Origin: Paralcaligenes sp. KSB-10
GTDB taxonomy: Bacteria; Pseudomonadota; Gammaproteobacteria; Burkholderiales; Burkholderiaceae_B
Direction: 5' to 3'
Length of the DNA stretch: 64,000 nt
NCBI RefSeq assembly: GCF_021266465.1
Contig: NZ_CP089848.1
Coordinates: 2,852,001-2,916,000 of the forward strand
Positions 35,273 to 42,662 of the stretch are shown here, piece by piece; positions within the stretch are counted from its first letter, which is position 1, and each line of letters opens with the position of its first letter. The notes under the pieces were generated by a model. That model had not been told where the DNA came from, did not search any database, and worked only from the letters and a program-made list of their open reading frames with translations. A program made the translations under genes and the position numbers.

Positions 35273-36286
35273 TCAATGCACCTGGTCGAGATATAAACGC
35301 TGGAAGGCTTCCTGCTCCTTGGCCATTTGCGCATAATTCACGGTTTTGGCGCGCGCATAATCGGAAGCGGGCAGGAATTTGTCCGCGACGTCCTTAGGTA
35401 TTTCGACATTGCGCACCGGCTTCAGGAAGGCATTGGCCCAATGCGCCTGGCCTTTATCGGACAAGACATAATCCAGCACCTTATGGGCGTTTTCAGGATG
35501 AGGCGCGCCTTTGACCATGGACATCACATAAGGAACCGACACCGTGCCTTCCTTGGGAATGACGAACACCACGTCGGCCTTGTCCTTGTACTTGGCCCGA
35601 TAGGCGTTGAAGTCGTAGTCGATCAGGATCGGGATCTCGCCGGACAGCACGCGCGCATAAGACGTTTGCTTGGGCACGATGGGCTGATTCTGCTTGAGTT
35701 TCTTGAAATAATTGATCACCGGAGTGAAGTCGGCCAAGGACCCGCCCGAAGCCTGGTTGATGGCCACGGCACCGGCATAGCCCACGAAAGCGCTGCTGGG
35801 ATCCAGATACCCCACCATGCCCTTGTATTCCGGCTTGAGCAGGTCGGCCCACGACTGCGGAACCGGCTTGCCTTCCAGCGCGGCCTTGTTCACGAAAAGG
35901 CCTATCGTGCCCGAGTGAATGGCAACCCAGTGGCCATCCGGGTCTTTCAGGTCGGCCGGGATTTCGTCCCAGTGCTTGGGCTTGTAAGTACCCAGCACAT
36001 CGTATTTCATGGCCTCGATAGCCGAGGTAATACCCAGGTAGACCACATCGGCCACCGGGCTTTTTTTCTCGGTAATGATCTGGGCCAGGGATTGGCCCGA
36101 ATTTTTATTGTCCAAGGGAACGGTAATGCCCGTATCGCTCTTGATGTTTTTGACTTGCCCTGCCCAGTCGGCCCACTGCGGCGGACAGTTATAGCAAATG
36201 GCCAGGTTTTCAGCCTGTGCCGAGCCTGAATAGAGTCCGGCGGACACTATTACCAAGCCAAGGAACCTAAGCAATGTCGTTTTCAC
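35273..36286 (-). CDS. ABC transporter substrate-binding protein (iron/polyamine/phosphonate type)
   Basis: 337 residues, GTG start with AGGAG upstream, signal peptide 1-25 (SAQA/EN). The mature protein belongs to the extracellular solute-binding group 1/6 fold (ADVVYLGITSAIEAMKYDVL, WADLLKPEYKGMVGYLDPSSAFVGYAGAV). The mature N-terminus reads AICYNCPPQWADW, with one cysteine. Receptors of this group bind Fe3+, polyamines or organophosphonates. The phosphodiesterase in the same operon favours a phosphorus compound. Confidence 0.9.
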   Translation of the reverse strand: MKTTLLRFLGLVIVSAGLYSGSAQAENLAICYNCPPQWADWAGQVKNIKSDTGITVPLDNKNSGQSLAQIITEKKSPVADVVYLGITSAIEAMKYDVLGTYKPKHWDEIPADLKDPDGHWVAIHSGTIGLFVNKAALEGKPVPQSWADLLKPEYKGMVGYLDPSSAFVGYAGAVAINQASGGSLADFTPVINYFKKLKQNQPIVPKQTSYARVLSGEIPILIDYDFNAYRAKYKDKADVVFVIPKEGTVSVPYVMSMVKGAPHPENAHKVLDYVLSDKGQAHWANAFLKPVRNVEIPKDVADKFLPASDYARAKTVNYAQMAKEQEAFQRLYLDQVH

Positions 36287-36340
36287 GTAATGACTCCTTC
36301 ATTGATATGCAAAAAAACAGTAGTGCGCATGCGGCAGGCC

Positions 36341-36360
36341 TGATCCGGATTTCCGGATCA
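36341..36360. promoter_or_regulatory. Palindrome at the end of the LacI gene, upstream of the ABC receptor
   Basis: TGATCCGGA (36341-36349), TT, TCCGGATCA (36352-36360): perfect 9-bp arms. It overlaps the LacI-gene stop and lies 55 bases before the receptor start. There is no T-run downstream in the gene direction, so an operator is as likely as a terminator. Confidence 0.45.
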
Positions 36361-37368
36361 TGAACCGCCAGTCTGCGGCAAACCTACCGACCTCCCTGCC
36401 AAAAGCGCATGGTTCAAAAACAAAGACTCGCGCTCGTTCCTCTCCCCGCCGATTTGCCTGAGCAGGCGTTCGGCGGCCTGTCGGCCGATTTCGCCGTTAG
36501 GCTGACTGATGGTGGTTAAAGCCGGTTCGATAAGCTGGCCATACTCCAGCCCGTCGAAGCCCATGACGGAAATGTCCTGGGGAATATGAATTGAGCGCTG
36601 ACGCAATGCCTTGATGACCTCCAGCGCCAGCAAATCCGTGCTGCAGAATATGGCTGTGGGACGGCGGCTCATTGTATGGAACCAATATTGCAGTTGTGTT
36701 TCGAGTGTGCGGGTTCCAAAATCGACCTCCGAAAGCGGCATGGGTTCGAGCCCCGCCTCCAGCATGGCGTCCCGATAGCCCAGATAGCGATGCGCCGAAC
36801 GATCGGACGCGGTAAGGAAACCGGCCAGCATGGCAATGCGCCGATGCCCGAAACCAAGCAGATGCCGCACGGCATCGCAAGCGGCCTTGCGATCGTCGAC
36901 CGAAACCGTTTCGTACCCCGCCGCATGGTTGTACATAAGTACATAGGGCATGTTTTCAGTGGACAGCAATGCCAGCGCCCGGCTATTTTTCGTATCGGCA
37001 ACGGTCAACAGCAGGCCGTCCACCTTTTGCCGCAACAGGATTTCGATGAATTGCTCTTCCTTTGACGAATCGTATTGCGTCGTGGTGAGCAGCATTCGCT
37101 TATTGTGCTGGCCAAGCACCTGCTCGATACCGCCAATGCAATCGGCAAACACAGGATTCCCCAGAGACGGCAACATGACGCCCACCAGATCCGTCTGGTT
37201 TCGGCGCAATTGCTGGCCAATAATGCTGGGCCGGAATTTCTGCTGCCGGGAAATTTCCATGACACGGGCCAGCGTGGCCGGACGAACCAGGTGCGGGGCA
37301 TTGAAACAGCGCGACACGGTGGCGATGGAACACGCCGCCAGCTTCGCCACACTCTTGATGTTCGACAT
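36358..37368 (-). CDS. LacI-family transcriptional regulator
   Basis: 336 residues. The N-terminal HTH is MSNIKSVAKLAACSIATVSRCFNAPHLVRPATLARVMEI, followed by the hinge and a type-I binding-protein domain (VGVMLPSLGNPVFADCIGGIEQVL, PTAIFCSTDLLALEVIKAL, ISVMGFDGLEYGQLIEPALTTI). It lies in front of the ABC importer operon in the same direction. The perfect palindrome at 37493-37512 near its promoter fits autoregulation. The effector is presumably the imported compound. Confidence 0.92.
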   Translation of the reverse strand: MSNIKSVAKLAACSIATVSRCFNAPHLVRPATLARVMEISRQQKFRPSIIGQQLRRNQTDLVGVMLPSLGNPVFADCIGGIEQVLGQHNKRMLLTTTQYDSSKEEQFIEILLRQKVDGLLLTVADTKNSRALALLSTENMPYVLMYNHAAGYETVSVDDRKAACDAVRHLLGFGHRRIAMLAGFLTASDRSAHRYLGYRDAMLEAGLEPMPLSEVDFGTRTLETQLQYWFHTMSRRPTAIFCSTDLLALEVIKALRQRSIHIPQDISVMGFDGLEYGQLIEPALTTISQPNGEIGRQAAERLLRQIGGERNERESLFLNHALLAGRSVGLPQTGGS

Positions 37369-37492
37369 AAGCCCAGCCCGAAAACGGTGAAAATTGAGGA
37401 ATCATTCAACAGGCCCGTCAGCCAGGAAAACACCTTGACCGGACGGCATGCCACCTGCGGCCAGCCTTGCGCCATCGAATAACACCGGCACC

Positions 37493-37512
37493 AAATGAAA
37501 ACGTTTTCATTT
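37493..37512. promoter_or_regulatory. LacI-type operator upstream of the LacI/ABC operon
   Basis: AAATGAAAACGTTTTCATTT, a perfect 20-bp palindrome centred on CG, the classic LacI-family half-site TGAAAACG. A -10-like TATAAA lies just upstream on the minus strand (37529-37524), so the operator would sit just downstream of the start site. A half-site-like GTGAAAACG recurs at the start codon of the receptor (36286). Confidence 0.8.
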
Positions 37513-37577
37513 TTGATTTTGAATTTATACCAGCTTTGATTTGAAGTTTCCATAGGGGAAATACCGGTACTCAGCCG

Positions 37578-37751
37578 CTAGATCGATGAGCCCCACACTC
37601 CAGCGTCCCGGAAACGCTTAATCGAGTCCTCGTTCGAACTGAACGACCACCGGTACGATATGCCCGCCAAGCCTTCATCGGCCGCCGCATCGGCAGGCAC
37701 ATAAGTCATTGCATCGAAACGCCCCGACCGGGAAATGATCGGTGGATTCAT
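37578..37751 (-). other. Short ORF, possibly the 3' remnant of a lost gene
   Basis: A 57-codon frame on the minus strand from ATG 37751 to TAG 37578 with a GC-rich third position. It contains RSGRFDAMTYVPAD and GLAGISYRWSFSSNEDSIKRF and ends DAGVWGSSI. No ribosome site precedes the ATG. The codon pattern looks coding, but I do not recognise the protein; the frame stops 14 codons above the ATG. It may be a decayed end of a longer gene. The rest of 37369-37849 shows only the LacI promoter region. Confidence 0.3.
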
Positions 37752-37849
37752 TGGCACACTGACGGGCCGGCCAGAGAATGGCGCTGATCTTCATGGCAGT
37801 TTTCCAAACGATAATTATTTATTATGGCTGGAAAATATTGCTGGAAAAT

Positions 37850-38068
37850 CTAGGCCTTCCGACCCTTTCTTTGCAGCAATTGCTCTCTTCGACGCTTGCT
37901 CTTGTTTCTGGCGGGTCCTTTCAACGACTCATCAAGGCGCTGCTGCTCGACACTAGCCTGCACACGTCTGGCCGCTTGCGCCGCGCGGCGGCGCACTATC
38001 ATTCTGGCGATACTGAAGGCGATTGCGAATGCAACGACAACAATAATGCCTTGAGTCAGGATTTCCAT
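37850..38068 (-). CDS. Small membrane protein of unknown function
   Basis: 72 residues from ATG 38068 (GAGAAAA upstream). The N-terminus MEILTQGIIVVVAFAIAFSIARMIV is one transmembrane helix. The remaining 47 residues are strongly basic (RRRAAQAARRVQASVEQQR, then KSKRRREQLLQRKGRK), so the tail should face the cytoplasm and could contact nucleic acid, phospholipid or ribosomes. I do not recognise a family. It stands alone between LacI and a TetR gene. Confidence 0.5.
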   Translation of the reverse strand: MEILTQGIIVVVAFAIAFSIARMIVRRRAAQAARRVQASVEQQRLDESLKGPARNKSKRRREQLLQRKGRKA

Positions 38069-38211
38069 TGCTTTTTTCTCATGCCGGTTGTGAATCGGGG
38101 AAGGGATCCACGAATACAAGCAGTACAACATGGGATCAGCCCGTCATGCAATTCGCCGATTCCCGAAATGGCCTGCTCTCGCGCCGGACTCGGGTGCGCT
38201 CCGTTTTGTGT

Positions 38212-38240
38212 TTGACAACTCCAATACGTACGACTATATT
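38212..38240 (+). promoter_or_regulatory. Sigma-70 promoter placing the start at the tetR initiation codon
   Basis: TTGACA (38212-38217), 17 bases, TATATT (38235-38240). The ATG of the regulator begins at 38247, seven bases after the -10, so the transcript should be leaderless. The -10 region overlaps ATACGTACGACTAT, a weak form of the operator seen at 38950 and 38983. Confidence 0.7.
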
Positions 38241-38246
38241 GAAATC

Positions 38247-38885
38247 ATGGCTAAACCATCACATCGCGAAAAACTCCTGACCATAGGCATGCGGGTCGTG
38301 CACGAGCACGGGTTTGCAGGCGCGAGCGTGCGCGATATTGTCCAGGCGGCAGGCGTGCCGCAAGGGTCGTTCACCAATCACTTCGCCTCGAAAGAAGCCT
38401 TCGGAATCGAAGTCATCGATCTCTATTTCGCCCGCCACCTGAATGTAATGGACGAGACGCTGCTCAACGATGCGCTGCCGCCGCTCCAGCGGCTCCGCAC
38501 TTATATCGACACCGGCAAAAACCGCCTCAATCTGGACGGCATGCGAAATGGCTGTCTGTTTGGCAACTTTACCGCCGAGGCCAGCGATCACAGCGAACTC
38601 ATACGGCACCGCCTCGTCGAGATATTCTCGGAAATGCAGCGATCCATCGCCTACTGCCTCAGAGCCGCCGTAAAAGCGGGCGAATTGTCGCCCAGCACCG
38701 ACTGCGACGAAATTGCGGGCTTTATCGTTTCATCGATCCAGGGCGCCAACCTCTTGGCAAAAGCCCAGCGCAGCCCGGTGCCGGTGGAACGCTTCAAAGA
38801 AATTCTCTTTTCGAGCATCCTGCGCCGAACGGGGTCGTTCGACCCGGATCAGCACAGCGCGGACACAACGGGCCTGGGCCACTGA
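38247..38885 (+). CDS. TetR-family transcriptional regulator
   Basis: 212 residues from ATG 38247. The HTH is EHGFAGASVRDIVQAAGVPQGSFTNHFASKEAFGIEVIDLYF; the C-terminal ligand domain has GCLFGNFTAEASDHSELIRHRL. This C-domain pattern (NGCLxGNxxAE) is shared by AcuR-like regulators of electrophile or small organic acid responses. Two matching palindromes lie downstream before the DUF427 gene, so DUF427 and the MFS pump are likely targets. The frame upstream to 38130 is rejected because the promoter lies inside it. Confidence 0.88.
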   Translation: MAKPSHREKLLTIGMRVVHEHGFAGASVRDIVQAAGVPQGSFTNHFASKEAFGIEVIDLYFARHLNVMDETLLNDALPPLQRLRTYIDTGKNRLNLDGMRNGCLFGNFTAEASDHSELIRHRLVEIFSEMQRSIAYCLRAAVKAGELSPSTDCDEIAGFIVSSIQGANLLAKAQRSPVPVERFKEILFSSILRRTGSFDPDQHSADTTGLGH

Positions 38886-38949
38886 CCCTCTTCCAGGAAG
38901 CTGGGCGCGAAATCAGCCAAGCGCATTCAGCGCATCACTCAAAAAAAAT

Positions 38950-38996
38950 ATGTACAACCGTATTTTTTTCTTGACACTATTAATACGGTCGTACAT
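38950..38996. promoter_or_regulatory. Paired TetR operators and promoter of the DUF427/MFS genes
   Basis: Site 1 is ATGTACAACCGTAT (38950-38963) and site 2 is ATACGGTCGTACAT (38983-38996). Each is the inverse complement of the other at 13 of 14 positions; both contain the TACG-N2-CGTA-like core. Centres are 33 bp apart. A -35 TTGACA (38971-38976) lies between them, with CATACT at 38994-38999 as a -10 candidate, so site 2 fills the spacer. Confidence 0.7.
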
Positions 38997-39037
38997 ACTG
39001 ATTCAAAGAACGGTATGCATCCATGCAAGAAGGCTGG

Positions 39038-39115
39038 ATGAGTACCTCCGTTTTTCCCGCCACGGGAACCCTTGCCGGCGTGCCCATCGCTGTTGGCAGC
39101 GAAGCAGCACAATGA
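39038..39115 (+). other. Candidate short leader ORF (25 codons)
   Basis: An ATG at 39038 with AGAAGG five bases upstream opens MSTSVFPATGTLAGVPIAVG and five further residues before TGA. It lies between the paired operators and the DUF427 gene. The ribosome site is good but the peptide matches nothing I know. It may be a leader peptide or a gene remnant. Confidence 0.25.
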
Positions 39116-39145
39116 TTTTCGTGCACAACAAAAGGACTTGAAATC

Positions 39146-39538
39146 ATGGCGTCCAGACCCGTAAAAACTCCCGGCCCCGATCATCCGATCACAATCCGGA
39201 CAAACCCGTCGCAAGTCATCGTGTCGCTCAAGGGACGTGTTATCGCCAACACCCGCGATGCCCTGACATTGCGGGAGGCTGATTACCCGGCAGTGCAGTA
39301 CATACCCATGAAGGATGTCGACATATCGCTTCTCGAACGCAGCGATCACAGCACATATTGCCCTTACAAGGGCGAGTGCGCCTACTACAGCATTGCATTG
39401 GACGGCGAACGCTCGGTCAACGCCGTATGGACCTACGAGGCTCCTTATGCGGCCGTTGCCGCCATCAAGGACCATGTCGCCTTCTATCCTGATCGTGTCG
39501 ACACAATTGAAGAGCACCACATTACCCCCGGATCGTGA
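39146..39538 (+). CDS. DUF427 domain protein
   Basis: 130 residues of the DUF427 family: PSQVIVSLKGRVIANTRDALTLREADYPAVQYIPMKDVDISLLERSDHSTYCPYKGECAYYSI is its hallmark, with the conserved TYCPYKG cysteine segment. The fold resembles nucleotidyl-transferase-like small barrels; no reaction is established. DUF427 genes often sit next to regulators and exporters. Here it has a TetR gene upstream and an MFS pump downstream, overlapping or nearly so. Confidence 0.88.
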   Translation: MASRPVKTPGPDHPITIRTNPSQVIVSLKGRVIANTRDALTLREADYPAVQYIPMKDVDISLLERSDHSTYCPYKGECAYYSIALDGERSVNAVWTYEAPYAAVAAIKDHVAFYPDRVDTIEEHHITPGS

Positions 39539-39585
39539 TCCACCACTCAACACCTATTCTCAAAGCTCAGACACCCGGATCTTCC

Positions 39586-40800
39586 ATGACGATTACCACA
39601 CGCACGCTAGGGCAGCAGGCAAGTTTTTGGGTTGCGGCCGCGGTCGTTACCCACACCCTCTGGACCAGCGCGGCGCCCGCGGTCACTTACCCCCTGTATG
39701 CCGCCGAATGGCACCTGACACCCACCGTGACGACGGCCATCTTTGCCGTCTACCCTGTCGTGGTCGTGGCCGCCCTGCTGCTGTTCGGCAATGTCTCGGA
39801 CCGCATCGGGCGCCGTGCAACCATTCTGTTCGGGCTGGCCGCCTCGCTGCTTGGCGTGCTGCTCTTCGCTGTCGCTCCGAGCGTCGGCTGGGTATTTGTC
39901 GGCCGCGCGTTCATGGGAATGGGTGTGGGGCTGTCCGCCGGCCCTGCCTCGGCCGCCATGCTGGAATTCAGCTCACCGGGGCAATCGGACCGCGCCAGCG
40001 CCATGAACACCGCCGCTCAATCCTCAGGCCTTGCCCTAGCAACCCTGGTCGGCGGAGCCCTGGTCGAGTACGCTCCCTTTCCCACACGCCTCAATTTCTG
40101 GGTGCTATTCGTGGTTCTGCTGGCCATATTTGCCGCCGTGTGGTTCTTGCCGCGCCATGCGCAAGGCGCATCTTCTGTACGCTGGCGTCCGGGGTCCGTC
40201 AGCATTCCCAAAGGCATGGGCAAGATTTTCCTGACCTCGGCGCTTTCCGTCACAGCCGCCTACGCACTGGGCGCCATCATGTTGTCGCTGGGCGCACAGA
40301 TTGCGAAGGATCTTATAGGCTCGTCGAACGCGCTGGTGAGCGGTGCCGCAATCGCGCTATTCGCGGCATCGAGCGGCACCGTGGCAATTATCGCTAAACG
40401 GGCCGCGGCCCGCACAAACATTCTTCGAGGGGGTATCGTTTCGGTGGCTGGCCAGGCCCTGCTGATGTTGTCAGCCGCGCATCACTCTCTGCCTCTCTTC
40501 CTGGCTGCCGCGGTAACTACAGGTGCGGCCTACAGTCTGCAATTTCTTGGCGGACTGACGCTGATCAGCGCAAACGCGCCAGCCAGCCATCGCGCTGGCA
40601 CGCTTTCGGCGATTTATCTGATCGCCTACCTGTTCATGGGAAGCATTGCACTCGTGCTTGGTGTGCTGGCCACGGCCCATGGCCTTGAAACAGCCGTGGA
40701 CATAGGGTCGCCCGCAATCGCCCTGCTGGGCATCGCCGCCCTGCTGCTTGCTGTCTGGACCAGTCGCCCTCGCAACGCGGTTGCCGCGTGCGCTCCTTAG
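39586..40800 (+). CDS. MFS transporter
   Basis: A 404-residue, 12-helix transporter starting MTITTRTLGQQASFWVAAAVV. Motif A is LLLFGNVSDRIGRRATILFGL. ATG 39586 gives a short cytoplasmic N-terminus; a GTG at 39535, overlapping the DUF427 stop by four bases (GTGA), is an alternative that would couple translation. Neither has a strong ribosome site. The gene is the end of the TetR-controlled unit, so efflux of the compound sensed by the regulator is likely. A palindromic repeat begins 12 bases after its stop and may act as terminator. Confidence 0.9.
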   Translation: MTITTRTLGQQASFWVAAAVVTHTLWTSAAPAVTYPLYAAEWHLTPTVTTAIFAVYPVVVVAALLLFGNVSDRIGRRATILFGLAASLLGVLLFAVAPSVGWVFVGRAFMGMGVGLSAGPASAAMLEFSSPGQSDRASAMNTAAQSSGLALATLVGGALVEYAPFPTRLNFWVLFVVLLAIFAAVWFLPRHAQGASSVRWRPGSVSIPKGMGKIFLTSALSVTAAYALGAIMLSLGAQIAKDLIGSSNALVSGAAIALFAASSGTVAIIAKRAAARTNILRGGIVSVAGQALLMLSAAHHSLPLFLAAAVTTGAAYSLQFLGGLTLISANAPASHRAGTLSAIYLIAYLFMGSIALVLGVLATAHGLETAVDIGSPAIALLGIAALLLAVWTSRPRNAVAACAP

Positions 40801-40937
40801 TGCGTTTTCGGTTCTAGTGTTTTACGGCGCTGGGTGTGTTTTAGTGGCTTTCAATTTTAGTGGCTTTCAATTTGGGCTGTAGTTTTGGACTGTGTTGCGG
40901 TGTTGTCTGTGTAGGCGGCGGTTAATTCTATAAAGAC

Positions 40938-41158
40938 GCCGCAGGGTGGGCGGTGCTGTGCAGTCCGGCACGTCCAGCGGTCGGCTAGCTGCGCTAGCCG
41001 ACTACCCGGGTCTGCCTCGTCCAGGCGGGCGTCGGGCGAACTCGCCCGGCCTCGCGAGGCCGGGCTCAGACAGCGCCCGCCGACACCCCCCGCCTTCCCT
41101 TCGTCAGCACCCGGCGCTGGACTACCGCCGGACTGCACAGCACCGCCCACCCTGCGGC
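40938..41158. repeat. Palindromic module 1 of copy B
   Basis: Arms 40938-40969 and 41127-41158 are perfectly complementary over 32 bp (GCCGCAGGGTGGGCGGTGCT and following). Inside are a perfect 10-bp hairpin with a TGC loop (40980-41002) and a nested core CAGGCGGGCGTCGGGCGAAC (from 41022), closed by GCGCCCGCCGA. Copy A keeps both stems but with changed, still paired bases. Confidence 0.85.
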
Positions 41159-41277
41159 TTGCGTTGAGGCAATGCAGCGAGAGAAGCACTTGGGTCATGC
41201 ACCGAAAGAAACGTTGAGGTCATGCATCGAGGTATACCTTGGGCCGGCAAGTTCATTCCAGGCATGCCATTACGTGA

Positions 41278-41483
41278 GCCGTCTATCGGGGCTTGGGGTC
41301 AGGACCGGCGTAAGGCGTGCGCCGGATTTAGCTCGGCAAGGCGGGGGTAGTCGTCGGGCGCTGTCTGAACGGAGCCTCGCGTAGTTTGCGAGGCGTAGTG
41401 AGTTCGCCCGACGCCCGCCTTGCCGAGCTAAATCCGGATGAAGCACGCCGTGCCGGTCCTGACCCCAAGCCCCGATAGACGGC
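41278..41483. repeat. Palindromic module 2 of copy B
   Basis: Outer arms 41278-41309 and 41452-41483 pair perfectly (32 bp). Second arms 41322-41345 and 41414-41437 pair perfectly (24 bp). Further pairs are CGTCGGGCG/CGCCCGACG and an apical GCCTCGC/GCGAGGC. The whole 206 bp can fold into a single cruciform or hairpin. Confidence 0.85.
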
Positions 41484-41592
41484 GTCTTCAAATACCAAAG
41501 CTACCAACCCACCGAATCCCGTAAACAACTCAACCCAAAAATGCTTTAGCCGCAACGGAAATAACCATCAAGCCGCCCAATCGCAATATCAC

Positions 41593-42531
41593 TCAGTTAA
41601 GTATTGCCTTGACCAGCCGGCGGTCCGTGTTCTTGCAGTAATACTCGCAAGCGATACGCGCCGCATTGGCTGCGGTATGCACATGCATTTTTGCGTTGGC
41701 GTGCCAGCACATGGAAATAACAACCGAAGGCGGGATCGGTTGAACGGGCAATTCGACGAAAGCCCCACTGGCTATCTCATCGGCCACGAACAAGGCCGGA
41801 ATCGCCGCCACGCCAAAACCGTTCTCGATGAGCCGGACAATAGCCGCGACCGAAGGAGAGCACAGCACATGAGCCTTCCCGGCGGGAATACCCGCCTGAC
41901 TGGCGAAATTGGCCACAATCTGCTCGATCGCCCGTTGCGGCGCCGTCCCGCGCCCAAAAGTCAACACCGGATGTTGCAGCACATTCCTGATCAGATCACG
42001 CTTATTCTGCGGTAAAAAATTCTTTCTGGCTATCCATCGGACGGGATAGACGGCCAGCGCATCGGAAACGATCTTGTCGCTGTCGATGCCCTCTACGCGA
42101 AACACCAGATCGAGGTCGCCGGCAAGCAATTGCTTTTGCAACACGCTGCTCACTTCAACAGTCAACTCGACCTCCAGCTCCGGGTAATCCCTGTTGAGCT
42201 GCTTTATGTAGTGTGCCAACCAGCTATGAACGACGGTTTCGTTCACGCCGAGCCGTAAGCAGCCCTGCACGGCATCTTCCTGATGGGCCGCGACCTGCAG
42301 CTGGCGTACCGCTTCGAGCACGGAGCGGGCCTGATTCAGCAAACGCTGCCCATTGGCGGTAAGGCGGAATGCCTTGAATGACCGGTCGATCAGCTCGACG
42401 CCCAATTCATCTTCCAGGCTCTTGACACGCAGCGAAATCGCGGCCGGCGTCGCATGAAGCGCGCTGGCCGTGGCCCGAAAGCTTTTGAGCTGGGCGAGCA
42501 TGACGAAAGTCTCGATAAAGCGTGTATTCAC
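41593..42531 (-). CDS. LysR-family transcriptional regulator
   Basis: 312 residues, GTG start. The HTH is LAQLKSFRATASALHATPAAISLRVKSLEDELGVELIDRSFKAFRLTANG; the effector domain follows (LRLGVNETVVHSWLAHYIKQLNRDYPELEVELTVEVSS). It is divergent from the DUF1445/ABC importer operon at 42663, which it probably controls. The intergenic 42532-42662 is AT-rich, but I cannot pick a single dyad. Confidence 0.9.
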   Translation of the reverse strand: MNTRFIETFVMLAQLKSFRATASALHATPAAISLRVKSLEDELGVELIDRSFKAFRLTANGQRLLNQARSVLEAVRQLQVAAHQEDAVQGCLRLGVNETVVHSWLAHYIKQLNRDYPELEVELTVEVSSVLQKQLLAGDLDLVFRVEGIDSDKIVSDALAVYPVRWIARKNFLPQNKRDLIRNVLQHPVLTFGRGTAPQRAIEQIVANFASQAGIPAGKAHVLCSPSVAAIVRLIENGFGVAAIPALFVADEIASGAFVELPVQPIPPSVVISMCWHANAKMHVHTAANAARIACEYYCKNTDRRLVKAILN

Positions 42532-42662
42532 CCATGCTCCGCACAGCGATCGATCAGTTAAGAAAAACTATACGGTATTGCGCAAAAAAAATCGATAGCA
42601 AAATACCTTGATTGCTCCTATGCTTCAAAGTGGGATCCGCCTCTTGCCTCTCGCCTCATCAC

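Larger units (their letters stand above)
40812..41547. repeat. Composite palindromic repeat, copy B (uninterrupted)
   Basis: About 735 non-coding bp filling most of the gap between two convergent genes (40801-41592). It contains module 1 (40938-41158), a linker, module 2 (41278-41483) and a tail with CACCGAATCCCGTAAAC. It matches copy A at 29619-31746 once the IS there is removed. Several short frames inside it are not credible genes. It retains the intact insertion site TTCGTCAGCACCC (41100-41112). Confidence 0.85.

Noticed and set aside
37805-37830. Fur-box-like GATAATTATTTATTAT
   Set aside because: Only the first part matches the consensus and it lies beyond the end of the small membrane protein gene, not before an iron gene.
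37778-38215. Plus-strand frame starting MALIFMAVFQTIIIYYGWKILLENL
   Set aside because: It looks membrane-like at its start but becomes an antisense shadow of the 37850-38068 gene and loses all hydrophobic character.
40946-41384. Short frames inside the palindromic repeat
   Set aside because: They run through inverted repeats and are not preserved between the two repeat copies.
41278-41483. Integron attC-like site or CRISPR-like unit
   Set aside because: Attractive because structure is kept while sequence varies, but there is no clear RYYYAAC/GTTRRRY pair, no integrase, and no short regularly spaced repeats.
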